Position numbers and translations under genes: made by a program. Positions 1 to 4,820 of a stretch of 7,106 nt of DNA are shown piece by piece. The first letter of the stretch is position 1. Every line of letters starts with the position of its first letter. Below the pieces are notes generated by a model that was given only the letters and a program-made list of their open reading frames with translations, was not told where the DNA came from and did not search any database. Source of the stretch: Succinivibrionaceae bacterium (GTDB lineage Bacteria > Pseudomonadota > Gammaproteobacteria > Enterobacterales > Succinivibrionaceae); NCBI GenBank assembly GCA_003477345.1, contig DMTG01000109.1, positions 1 through 7,106 of the forward strand, in the 5' to 3' direction.

Positions 1-231
1 ATGAGGAACACCGTTTACCATCATTCCGCAGGATCCGCATACAGCCATACGGCAGGACCAGCGGAAGGACAGACTTGGCTCAAAGTGATCCTTGATATAG
101 AAAAGAGCCTCCAAAACTGATGTTTCATGGTGATATGGAACATCAAAGGTCTGAGTCCATGGCTCTTTATCCTGTTCCGGGCGATAGCGCAGAACAGTGA
201 TCTTCATGGTTTTATCGTTTAGTTCAGCCAT
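1..231 (-). CDS. frdB: Fumarate reductase iron-sulfur subunit, N-terminal part (cut by window edge)
   Basis: FrdB carries electrons through its [2Fe-2S], [4Fe-4S] and [3Fe-4S] clusters from the membrane quinol site to the flavin of FrdA, at the cytoplasmic face of the inner membrane. Only the first 77 residues lie in the window. They align closely by eye with E. coli FrdB: the N-terminal ferredoxin fold, a YIKDHF stretch near 45-50, and the cluster motif [18 protein letters not shown]. This motif supplies Cys60, Cys65 and Cys68 of the [2Fe-2S] site; the fourth cysteine and the two C-terminal ferredoxin motifs would lie beyond position 1. The ATG at 231-229 shares one base with the frdA stop (TAATG), so translation is probably coupled to frdA. 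SdhB is the alternative family, but the resemblance to FrdB and the FrdA-type partner favour fumarate reductase. Confidence 0.95.
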   Translation of the reverse strand, partial: MAELNDKTMKITVLRYRPEQDKEPWTQTFDVPYHHETSVLEALFYIKDHFEPSLSFRWSCRMAVCGSCGMMVNGVPH

Positions 232-2048
232 TATTTAGCCTCCTTTTCAGCCTTTGCTTTTTTAGCGGCTTCTGCAGCTTCTGCTTCAGCGCCGTATACA
301 CGTTTAGCAGGCTGGAATGAAGTGATCTTGACTTCACTTAAAGAGATATCAGGCAGACCGGTCTCTTTGTTGTAGATAGCCAGAGAATGCTTCAGGAAGT
401 TCTTGTCATCACGCTCTTTGTATGCACCGTTAGGTCCGTCAAGACGCTGGTGAGAGCCTCTGGACTCCTTACGGTTGATTGCAGAGTGAACCATGCACTG
501 TGCAACATCGAGGGTGTAGCCTAACTCGATTAAGTTCATCCACTCTGTGTTGAATACACGGCCGCGATCGGTCAGAGGAACATTGACATAGCGCTTCTTG
601 AGTTCTTTGAGCTTGTCGATGGTCTTCTGCATGCCTTCTTCTTCACGATAGATGCCGACGCCTTCTTCCATGGAGTCGCCCATCTCGCTGCGGATCTTGG
701 ACATGGACTCGTCGCCCTTGACATCGAACAGAGCAAGAGCACGCTTTTCAGCCTCTTCAGCCTGACGATCAAGTTCTTTGCTGTCGTAGTCCTTGAGTGC
801 ATGAGCACGTTCAGCGCAGGCGTCGCCGCCAACCTTGCCGAATACGATGGTTTCAACCAGGGAGTTGGAGCCTAAACGGTTAGCACCGTGAATACCTACT
901 GATGCGCACTCACCGCCGGCATAGAGTCCTTCCATGCGGGTAGCTGTGCGACCGTCTGTTTCAATACCGCCCATGGTGTAGTGAACAACAGGACGTACTG
1001 GAACTGGCTGTTTTACTGGGTCTACGCCAGAATAGGTCATAGCAAGTTCACAGATAAGTGGTAAACGCTCGTGCAGGTATTTCTCACCTAAGTGAGTCAG
1101 ATCCAGATGTACGGCTTCACCTAATGGATACTTAATGGTGCGGCCTTTCTTGGACTCATTCCAGAATGCCTGGGAAAGTCTGTCTCTAGGACCTAATTCC
1201 ATGTATTTGTTCTTTGGCTGACCAACTGGAGTCTCAGGGCCTAAGCCGTAGTCCTGCAGATAACGGTAGTGATCCTTATTATAAAGAACACCGCCTTCAC
1301 CACGGCAGCCTTCTGTCATTAACAGACCGCAGCCTAGCAGTCCTGTTGGGTGATACTGAACGAATTCCATATCACGGATAGGTACGCCGTGACGATAAGC
1401 AAGAGCAATGCCGTCACCGGTAACGATACCGCCGTCAGTATTGAATGCGTAAGCGCGTCCTGCACCGCCGGTGGCGATGAATACTGCTTTTGCATTAATC
1501 TGGCGGAATACACCGTTCTGTAGGTCGTAGCAGACTACGCCGCGGCAAACGCCGTCTTCTTCGAGAAGATCAAGAACAAAGTGCTCGTCAAAACGCTGAA
1601 TTGATGGGAACTGCACTGAGGTCTGGAACAGAGTGTGCAACATATGGAAACCGGATTTGTCAGCAGCAAACCAGGTACGAGGTACCTTCATACCACCGAA
1701 ACGGCGTACGTTTACGCTTCCGTCTGGTTTACGACTCCAAGGGCAGCCCCAGTGCTCTAAGTGGTACAGCTCTTCTGTTGTATGACGAACGAAGTATTCT
1801 ACTACGTCCTGTTCACACAGCCAGTCACCACCGGCAACAGTATCTTCAAAATGCTTCTGATATGAGTCGTCATCACGAACAACACCAGCAGCACCACCTT
1901 CTGCGGCAACGGTATGGCTACGCATTGGGTATACTTTGGAAATGAGTGCAACACGGAGCTTAGGGTCAGACTGAGCAACTGCAATTGCAGCCCTTAAACC
2001 TGTACCGCCGGCGCCGACAATTGCGACATCAGCTTGAAATTTTTCCAC
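231..2048 (-). CDS. frdA: Fumarate reductase flavoprotein subunit (quinol:fumarate reductase, catalytic)
   Basis: FrdA reduces fumarate to succinate at a covalently bound FAD, as the cytoplasmic catalytic subunit of the membrane-anchored FrdABCD complex. The 605 residues match the E. coli length (about 602) and align along their whole length. Visible motifs are the dinucleotide fold [11 protein letters not shown] (11-21), the FAD-attachment motif [10 protein letters not shown] with His45 as the flavin-linked histidine, HPTG with His233, TEGCRGEGG (245-253), GPRD with Arg288 as the expected proton-donor arginine, HYTMGGI with His356, and GANRLGSNS with Arg391. The tail (585-605) is an Ala/Lys/Glu-rich extension like that of E. 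coli FrdA. The start is GTG: an in-frame TAG lies 12 bases upstream and a good AGGAG sits before it, so no ATG further upstream is possible. It is first in the operon, with frdB directly following. SdhA is the alternative, but sequence likeness favours FrdA. Confidence 0.97.
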   Translation of the reverse strand: MEKFQADVAIVGAGGTGLRAAIAVAQSDPKLRVALISKVYPMRSHTVAAEGGAAGVVRDDDSYQKHFEDTVAGGDWLCEQDVVEYFVRHTTEELYHLEHWGCPWSRKPDGSVNVRRFGGMKVPRTWFAADKSGFHMLHTLFQTSVQFPSIQRFDEHFVLDLLEEDGVCRGVVCYDLQNGVFRQINAKAVFIATGGAGRAYAFNTDGGIVTGDGIALAYRHGVPIRDMEFVQYHPTGLLGCGLLMTEGCRGEGGVLYNKDHYRYLQDYGLGPETPVGQPKNKYMELGPRDRLSQAFWNESKKGRTIKYPLGEAVHLDLTHLGEKYLHERLPLICELAMTYSGVDPVKQPVPVRPVVHYTMGGIETDGRTATRMEGLYAGGECASVGIHGANRLGSNSLVETIVFGKVGGDACAERAHALKDYDSKELDRQAEEAEKRALALFDVKGDESMSKIRSEMGDSMEEGVGIYREEEGMQKTIDKLKELKKRYVNVPLTDRGRVFNTEWMNLIELGYTLDVAQCMVHSAINRKESRGSHQRLDGPNGAYKERDDKNFLKHSLAIYNKETGLPDISLSEVKITSFQPAKRVYGAEAEAAEAAKKAKAEKEAK

Positions 2049-2054
2049 GTGAAT

Positions 2055-2060
2055 CTCCTA
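2055..2060 (-). promoter_or_regulatory. Ribosome binding site fixing the GTG start of frdA
   Basis: On the minus strand TAGGAG ends six bases before the GTG at 2048-2046. The TAG inside this element is also an in-frame stop, so translation cannot begin upstream of it. Together the spacing and the stop decide that frdA starts with GTG. Confidence 0.85.
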
Positions 2061-2072
2061 AGTCCCGGCTAT

Positions 2073-2094
2073 TGTTCATTACTTTTAATGAACA
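2073..2094 (-). promoter_or_regulatory. Perfect hairpin in the frdA leader
   Basis: A perfect 9-base inverted repeat, TGTTCATTA / TAATGAACA, is separated by four bases (2082-2085). In the frdA transcript it would form a 9-bp stem with loop AAAG, ending 12 bases before the Shine-Dalgarno sequence. It has no T-tract behind it, so it is not a terminator. It could be an mRNA-stabilising or translation-control stem, or a DNA operator for a dimeric regulator; the sequence alone does not say which. Confidence 0.6.
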
Positions 2095-2106
2095 CTTTCC
2101 GGAAAG
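2095..2106. repeat. 12-base perfect palindrome abutting the frdA leader hairpin
   Basis: CTTTCCGGAAAG reads identically on both strands and touches the hairpin at 2073-2094 with no gap, giving 34 bases of continuous dyad symmetry upstream of frdA. With no loop bases it is better suited to be a protein-binding site than an RNA hairpin. I do not recognise it as a known operator. Confidence 0.5.
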
Positions 2107-2126
2107 CAAGCAAAAAAATCATATCA

Positions 2127-2156
2127 ATTATAAATGAAAATTATTATCTTTTTAAA
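2127..2156 (-). promoter_or_regulatory. frdA: Candidate frdA promoter
   Basis: A perfect -10 hexamer TATAAT lies at 2132-2127 on the minus strand, with a weak -35 candidate TTTAAA at 2156-2151 and an 18-base spacer. Transcription would start near 2120, giving a leader of about 70 bases that contains both dyads at 2073-2106. The poor -35 suits an activator-dependent promoter, as expected for frd genes, which are oxygen-regulated through FNR in E. coli. I found no full FNR palindrome; an imperfect match (TTGAC-N4-TTTAA, 7 of 10 positions) lies at 2196-2209. The surrounding AT-richness makes chance hexamers likely. Confidence 0.4.
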
Positions 2157-2159
2157 GTT

Positions 2160-2540
2160 ACATACTAGTTATTTTCGTTTTTTTGAAGATAGCGGTTAAA
2201 AAATGTCAAAACTGTGCTCTATACACGTTTATGACCTTATTTTGAATAATGAAAAAATGCGTAAAACGCAAAATATTATTTGTATATTGGTAATTATTGC
2301 TATAGTAAATATTTTAACGAGAGACACGGATAAATTTTTCCAGATATCAATTTGAAAGTTACTTTCTGAGCAGTTGAACTGAGAGACAGGTGATAGATGA
2401 TTCAGCATCGGATTCTGATAAAAACTGAATAACACATAATTGTGCACGCGCACAACAACTTTAAGATTAAGAAATAATCCATAATCCTTAATGCTGAGTT
2501 ACTGCTTGGGATAAGCCTGCAGATGATTATTGCAGACTTT
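2160..2540. other. Intergenic region without a recognisable gene
   Basis: About 380 AT-rich bases lie between the frdA and transaldolase promoters. The open frames are short, lack good ribosome binding sites and translate to low-complexity or random-looking peptides; an example is a 14-codon frame at 2249-2293. The region holds several short perfect dyads: TGCGT-AAA-ACGCA at 2258-2270, CAGTTGAACTG at 2371-2381, and the GC-rich dyad at 2440-2455. GAGAGACA occurs twice, near 2320 and near 2380. No tRNA signature is visible. It may be only a long regulatory region, or may hide a small RNA ending at the hairpin near 2513-2543. Confidence 0.5.
2440..2455. promoter_or_regulatory. GC-rich operator-like dyad
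   Basis: TTGTGC-ACGC-GCACAA has perfect 6-base arms around a 4-base centre and stands out as an alternating pyrimidine/purine island in very AT-rich DNA. Its arm spacing (N4 between TGTGC and GCACA) does not fit the N6 spacing of CRP sites. It looks like a binding site for a dimeric regulator, but I cannot name the protein. Confidence 0.4.
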
Positions 2541-2543
2541 TTT
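2513..2543 (+). terminator. Terminator-like hairpin followed by a T run
   Basis: CTGCA (2517-2521) pairs with TGCAG (2531-2535) around a 9-base loop. Beyond a single mismatch, AAG (2513-2515) pairs with CTT (2537-2539), and a T run continues to 2543. It has the shape of a weak Rho-independent terminator reading rightward. No gene lies upstream on that strand within the window, so if functional it would end an unannotated transcript from the intergenic region, or limit read-through into the transaldolase gene. Confidence 0.35.
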
Positions 2544-2549
2544 CATATA

Positions 2550-2572
2550 TTGGAGCTAGATCACGTTATAAT
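2550..2572 (+). promoter_or_regulatory. Candidate transaldolase promoter with overlapping CRP-like site
   Basis: A perfect -10 hexamer TATAAT lies at 2567-2572 without a convincing -35 at normal spacing. Immediately upstream, 2550-2565 reads TTGGA-GCTAGA-TCACG, matching 7 of the 10 conserved positions of the CRP consensus TGTGA-N6-TCACA with correct spacing; CTAGATCAC matches the ideal right half. If transcription starts near 2579, this site is centred near -21, a repressing position. A second -10 candidate TACAAT (2605-2610) would place it near -60, close to an activating class I position. Which start is used cannot be settled by reading. Confidence 0.35.
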
Positions 2573-2578
2573 AATTGC

Positions 2579-2609
2579 GTAAACGTTTGTTTGTAATTTG
2601 GGTTTACAA
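2579..2609. promoter_or_regulatory. Two operator-like dyads over the presumed transaldolase start site
   Basis: GTAAACGTTTGT (2579-2590) contains the palindrome AAACGTTT, the core typical of LacI/GalR-family operators such as those of PurR and Cra (FruR). Directly next to it, TTGTAA-N7-TTACAA (2591-2609) is a second perfect dyad with 6-base arms. GTAAAC at 2579 also recurs inverted as GTTTAC at 2602-2607. Lying just downstream of the TATAAT at 2567-2572, the pair is well placed for repression. Cra control of a sugar-phosphate gene would be sensible, but the assignment is inference. Confidence 0.4.
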
Positions 2610-2637
2610 TACCAAGTCATAAACATTCATTTAGGAA

Positions 2638-2664
2638 TACTTGATTTTTAATTAAGTAAAAATC
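2638..2664 (+). promoter_or_regulatory. Alternative AT-rich hairpins in the transaldolase leader
   Basis: GATTTTTA (2643-2650) and TAAAAATC (2657-2664) form a perfect 8-bp stem with a 6-base loop. An overlapping, mutually exclusive stem can form between 2638-2646 and 2650-2658, containing one G-T pair. All pairs but one or two are A-U, so the stems are weak. They lie about 37 bases before the ribosome binding site. Confidence 0.3.
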
Positions 2665-2712
2665 TTAACTAAAAATTATAACACAAAGCTAACAACCAAA
2701 AGGGAGATACCA

Positions 2713-3363
2713 ATGCGTTTCTTCATCGATACTGCAAATGTAGACGATATCCGTAAAGCCAATGATATGGGCGTAATCTGCGGAGTTACCACCAATCCTT
2801 CATTAATTGCTAAAGAAGGCAGAGATTTTAAAGAAGTCATCAAGGAAATCACTTCCATTGTAGACGGTCCTATCAGCGGTGAAGTCAAAGCAACCACTAC
2901 TGAAGCTAAGGACATGATCAAAGAGGCTCGTGACATTGCAGCAATTCATCCTAATATGGTTGTAAAGATCCCTATGACAGTAGAAGGTCTGAAAGCCTGC
3001 CATATGTGTGCACAGGAAGGCATTAAGACTAACATGACCCTGATTTTCTCTGCAAATCAGGCATTACTGGCTGCCCGCGCAGGTGCCACCTATGTTTCTC
3101 CTTTCATCGGACGTCTTGATGATATTTCAACAGACGGTCTCGATTTAATCCGTACTATTTCAGATATGTTCTCAATCGGCGGCATCGATGCCCAGATCAT
3201 CTGCGCTTCTGTACGTCATCCAGTACACGTAACCCAGTGTGCTTTAGCTGGTGCCGATATTGCTACAGTTCCTTACAAGGTAATTGAGCAGATGACCAAG
3301 CACCCATTGACTGATGCAGGAATTGTCAAGTTCCAGGACGATTACAGAAAAGTTTTCGGCTAA
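2713..3363 (+). CDS. tal: Transaldolase, short (TalC/FSA-like) subfamily
   Basis: Transaldolase moves a dihydroxyacetone unit from sedoheptulose 7-phosphate to glyceraldehyde 3-phosphate, giving erythrose 4-phosphate and fructose 6-phosphate in the cytoplasmic non-oxidative pentose phosphate pathway. The 216 residues form one TIM barrel of the usual short-subfamily length. Visible motifs are FIDTAN with Asp6, [13 protein letters not shown] (24-36), VVKIPMT with the Schiff-base Lys85, [23 protein letters not shown] (103-125) and SPFIGRLDD (129-137). This subfamily also includes fructose-6-phosphate aldolase. Here Glu57 and Phe112 occupy the positions held by Gln59 and Tyr131 in E. coli FsaA, and they match transaldolases, so I call transaldolase. 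The ATG follows AGGGAG (2701-2706) by six bases. The gene has its own leader and a terminator at 3392-3418, so it appears monocistronic. Strong likeness to Bacillus-type TalC supports the call. Confidence 0.92.
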   Translation: MRFFIDTANVDDIRKANDMGVICGVTTNPSLIAKEGRDFKEVIKEITSIVDGPISGEVKATTTEAKDMIKEARDIAAIHPNMVVKIPMTVEGLKACHMCAQEGIKTNMTLIFSANQALLAARAGATYVSPFIGRLDDISTDGLDLIRTISDMFSIGGIDAQIICASVRHPVHVTQCALAGADIATVPYKVIEQMTKHPLTDAGIVKFQDDYRKVFG

Positions 3364-3391
3364 TTGAGTAAACTAGTTAATGCTAATAAAT

Positions 3392-3418
3392 GCCGATCTT
3401 TTATGGTCGGCTTTTTTT
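3392..3418 (+). terminator. Rho-independent terminator of the transaldolase gene
   Basis: GCCGATC (3392-3398) pairs with GGTCGGC (3405-3411) in a 7-bp stem with one G-U pair and a 6-base loop, followed by seven Ts (3412-3418). It lies 28 bases after the transaldolase stop codon and separates this gene from the next one. Confidence 0.9.
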
Positions 3419-3461
3419 ATGTACGAGCAAATATTTTATACAAAATAAATAATTTATTTGT

Positions 3462-3490
3462 TTTACGGCAGATTAATGCTGTAGCATAAT
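3462..3490 (+). promoter_or_regulatory. Candidate promoter of the DUF945-tkt operon
   Basis: TTTACG (3462-3467) and CATAAT (3485-3490) match the sigma-70 -35 and -10 consensus at 4 and 5 of 6 positions with a 17-base spacer. Transcription would begin near 3497, just before the long hairpin at 3502-3543. A 7-base AT-rich dyad, AAATAAA-TAA-TTTATTT (3443-3459), lies just upstream. Because a strong terminator precedes it at 3392-3418, a promoter is needed in this gap. Confidence 0.45.
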
Positions 3491-3501
3491 TGAGTTCATG
3501 C

Positions 3502-3543
3502 TTAGAAATAATTCCTATATTAAGGATAAGAAATTATTTCTAA
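3502..3543 (+). promoter_or_regulatory. 12-bp perfect stem in the leader of the DUF945-tkt operon
   Basis: TTAGAAATAATT (3502-3513) and AATTATTTCTAA (3532-3543) are perfect complements separated by 18 bases. The loop contains ATTAAGGAT (3519-3527), which recurs exactly at 3558-3566, where its AAGGA serves as the ribosome binding site of the next gene. There is no T-tract after the stem, so it is not a terminator. An ATG directly after the right arm opens a five-codon frame (MRFA then stop, 3544-3558) that ends two bases before the real AAGGA. A 5' UTR stabiliser, a translational control element or an operator are all possible. Confidence 0.5.
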
Positions 3544-3571
3544 ATGCGCTTCGCTTAATTAAGGATCACTA

Positions 3572-4786
3572 ATGAAATCGGTTTTTAAATATTCTACTGT
3601 TGCAGTAGTCACGCTTGCCGTCTTGTGGGCAGGCGGTACGGCGCTATCTGGATACAGATCTCAGCAGGCTATGGATGCTTTTTTAGACAATGTAAACAGT
3701 CTGCTTGCTCAGAAGAAAGCTACCAAGGTATCCAGTAAAGATATAAAGGCTCATTATGAGCGTACACAAAGCAGCTTTTTCTCTGAAAGCGGAAATATAG
3801 TCATAGAAGAAACCGGCGAACGCAAAATTTCTCTGCCGGTTAATATCTGCCATGGTTTTCTCAAGATTGATGCCGATATAGATTTTTATCATTATTTAAA
3901 ATCTTCGCTAATCAATGGAGGCGTTTTAAGCTCTACCAGCAGTTCTCGCGGAAAGCTTAGCCTGTCTCTGATTCCATTTGGCTTTAATTTTGAAGGAAGC
4001 ATAAAAGGTGATTATGCACCTGGCTATGGAAAGCAGAATGATCGCCTGTCTATGGGGGAGAACTATAAAACCTTAAATGTCTCTTTTAATCTGCATCAGG
4101 GCATGATTGGAGGACTTGAAGGTGTATTTGAAGCTCGAAATGTGAATACTCCGCTGTTCAGAGCAGGAAGAGTCTATGCAGTTTCCTTCAGCGACAAAGG
4201 AGATAATTCCTTTGGCAGTATAGAGCTTGGGGCTGATGAATTAGACGCAGCAGGAACCATGTTTGAAGATATCCATGATATGCGCTATGAATTCTTTCCT
4301 GAGAACTACGACTTAAAACAGGATTTTTATGTTGGCTATAATGCTGAATTAAATTCCAAGAAAGGCGTTTTAAAAGCTCATGGAAATATTGGCAGACTGA
4401 GCAGTTCAGAGTTAAAACAGGCCGGTATGCAGATGTTTGATCTTGTGTCGCTGCCTCTTACAGTAAACAGATACTTTACGGATAGCTTTGGAACATTGGG
4501 GCTAGATAGTCTGAAGTTTGATGCTGACTATCAGGGATACGAAGGTCATATTGTCTACACAGTTGATGCAGATGGAAGCATATCCCTGCCTAAAGGCGAG
4601 AATCTATTTAATACTTTAGGAAGAATAAACGGCAGTTTTGATGTCTCTTTTAAAGAGGTAAACGATACCGGGAAAAAGGTTCTTGAGTCGATAGGTACGA
4701 ATTTTCTTAAGAAGACCGAAGATGGATTTTCAACCAAAGCCGAAATTCGTAATGGCAGAATCTATCTTAACGGTCTTGAGATGTAA
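3572..4786 (+). CDS. Membrane-anchored DUF945 (YdgA-like) protein of unknown function
   Basis: I place this 404-residue protein in the DUF945 family (E. coli YdgA/YihF relatives), whose function is not established. It opens with a short basic start and one hydrophobic segment (about residues 7-26, STVAVVTLAVLWAGG), followed by GYRSQQAMDAFLDNVNSLL, the typical family opening. There is no cysteine near the end of this segment, so it is not a lipoprotein; a signal anchor with the body in the periplasm is most likely. The rest is rich in alternating polar/hydrophobic beta-type stretches, ending in AEIRNGRIYLNGLEM, like the C-terminal strand of the family. The only cysteine noticed is Cys93. AAGGA (3561-3565) lies six bases before the ATG. 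Transketolase begins 34 bases after the stop with no terminator between, so the two are probably cotranscribed. Family assignment rests on overall form and the two ends, not on catalytic residues. Confidence 0.65.
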   Translation: MKSVFKYSTVAVVTLAVLWAGGTALSGYRSQQAMDAFLDNVNSLLAQKKATKVSSKDIKAHYERTQSSFFSESGNIVIEETGERKISLPVNICHGFLKIDADIDFYHYLKSSLINGGVLSSTSSSRGKLSLSLIPFGFNFEGSIKGDYAPGYGKQNDRLSMGENYKTLNVSFNLHQGMIGGLEGVFEARNVNTPLFRAGRVYAVSFSDKGDNSFGSIELGADELDAAGTMFEDIHDMRYEFFPENYDLKQDFYVGYNAELNSKKGVLKAHGNIGRLSSSELKQAGMQMFDLVSLPLTVNRYFTDSFGTLGLDSLKFDADYQGYEGHIVYTVDADGSISLPKGENLFNTLGRINGSFDVSFKEVNDTGKKVLESIGTNFLKKTEDGFSTKAEIRNGRIYLNGLEM

Positions 4787-4802
4787 CTAATTTCAATAAT
4801 AC

Positions 4803-4809
4803 AAAGGAG
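4803..4809 (+). promoter_or_regulatory. Ribosome binding site of transketolase
   Basis: AAAGGAG is a near-perfect Shine-Dalgarno sequence, but the gap to the ATG at 4821 is 11 bases, longer than the 6-base gaps of the other genes here. No alternative in-frame start fits better, and [14 protein letters not shown] is a normal transketolase N-terminus. Confidence 0.75.
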
Positions 4810-4820
4810 TATTAATAAAT

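Noticed and set aside
1601..1945. 114-codon open frame on the plus strand inside frdA
   Set aside because: It lies wholly antisense to a well-conserved gene, has no convincing ribosome binding site and gives a low-complexity peptide resembling no family I know.
2196..2209. FNR box upstream of frdA
   Set aside because: Only 7 of 10 conserved positions match and the site would be about 80 bases upstream of the predicted start, so I do not list it as a site.
2397..2432. 11-codon frame MIQHRILIKTE
   Set aside because: Too short and without a clear ribosome binding site; such frames are expected by chance.
2229..2453. 74-codon minus-strand open frame in the intergenic region
   Set aside because: No Shine-Dalgarno sequence before it, an atypical start, and a composition that simply reflects AT-rich DNA.
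2676..2936. 86-codon minus-strand open frame over the transaldolase start
   Set aside because: Antisense to the conserved transaldolase N-terminus with no supporting signals.
3412..3423. Same string of seven Ts plus ATGTA after both terminators (also 6919-6930)
   Set aside because: A T-tract is expected at both places and the extra five-base match is within chance for AT-rich DNA.
4776..4805. Internal promoter for tkt (TTGAGA, 18 bases, TACAAA)
   Set aside because: Transcription would begin near 4812, after the Shine-Dalgarno sequence at 4803-4809, so the transcript could not use it.
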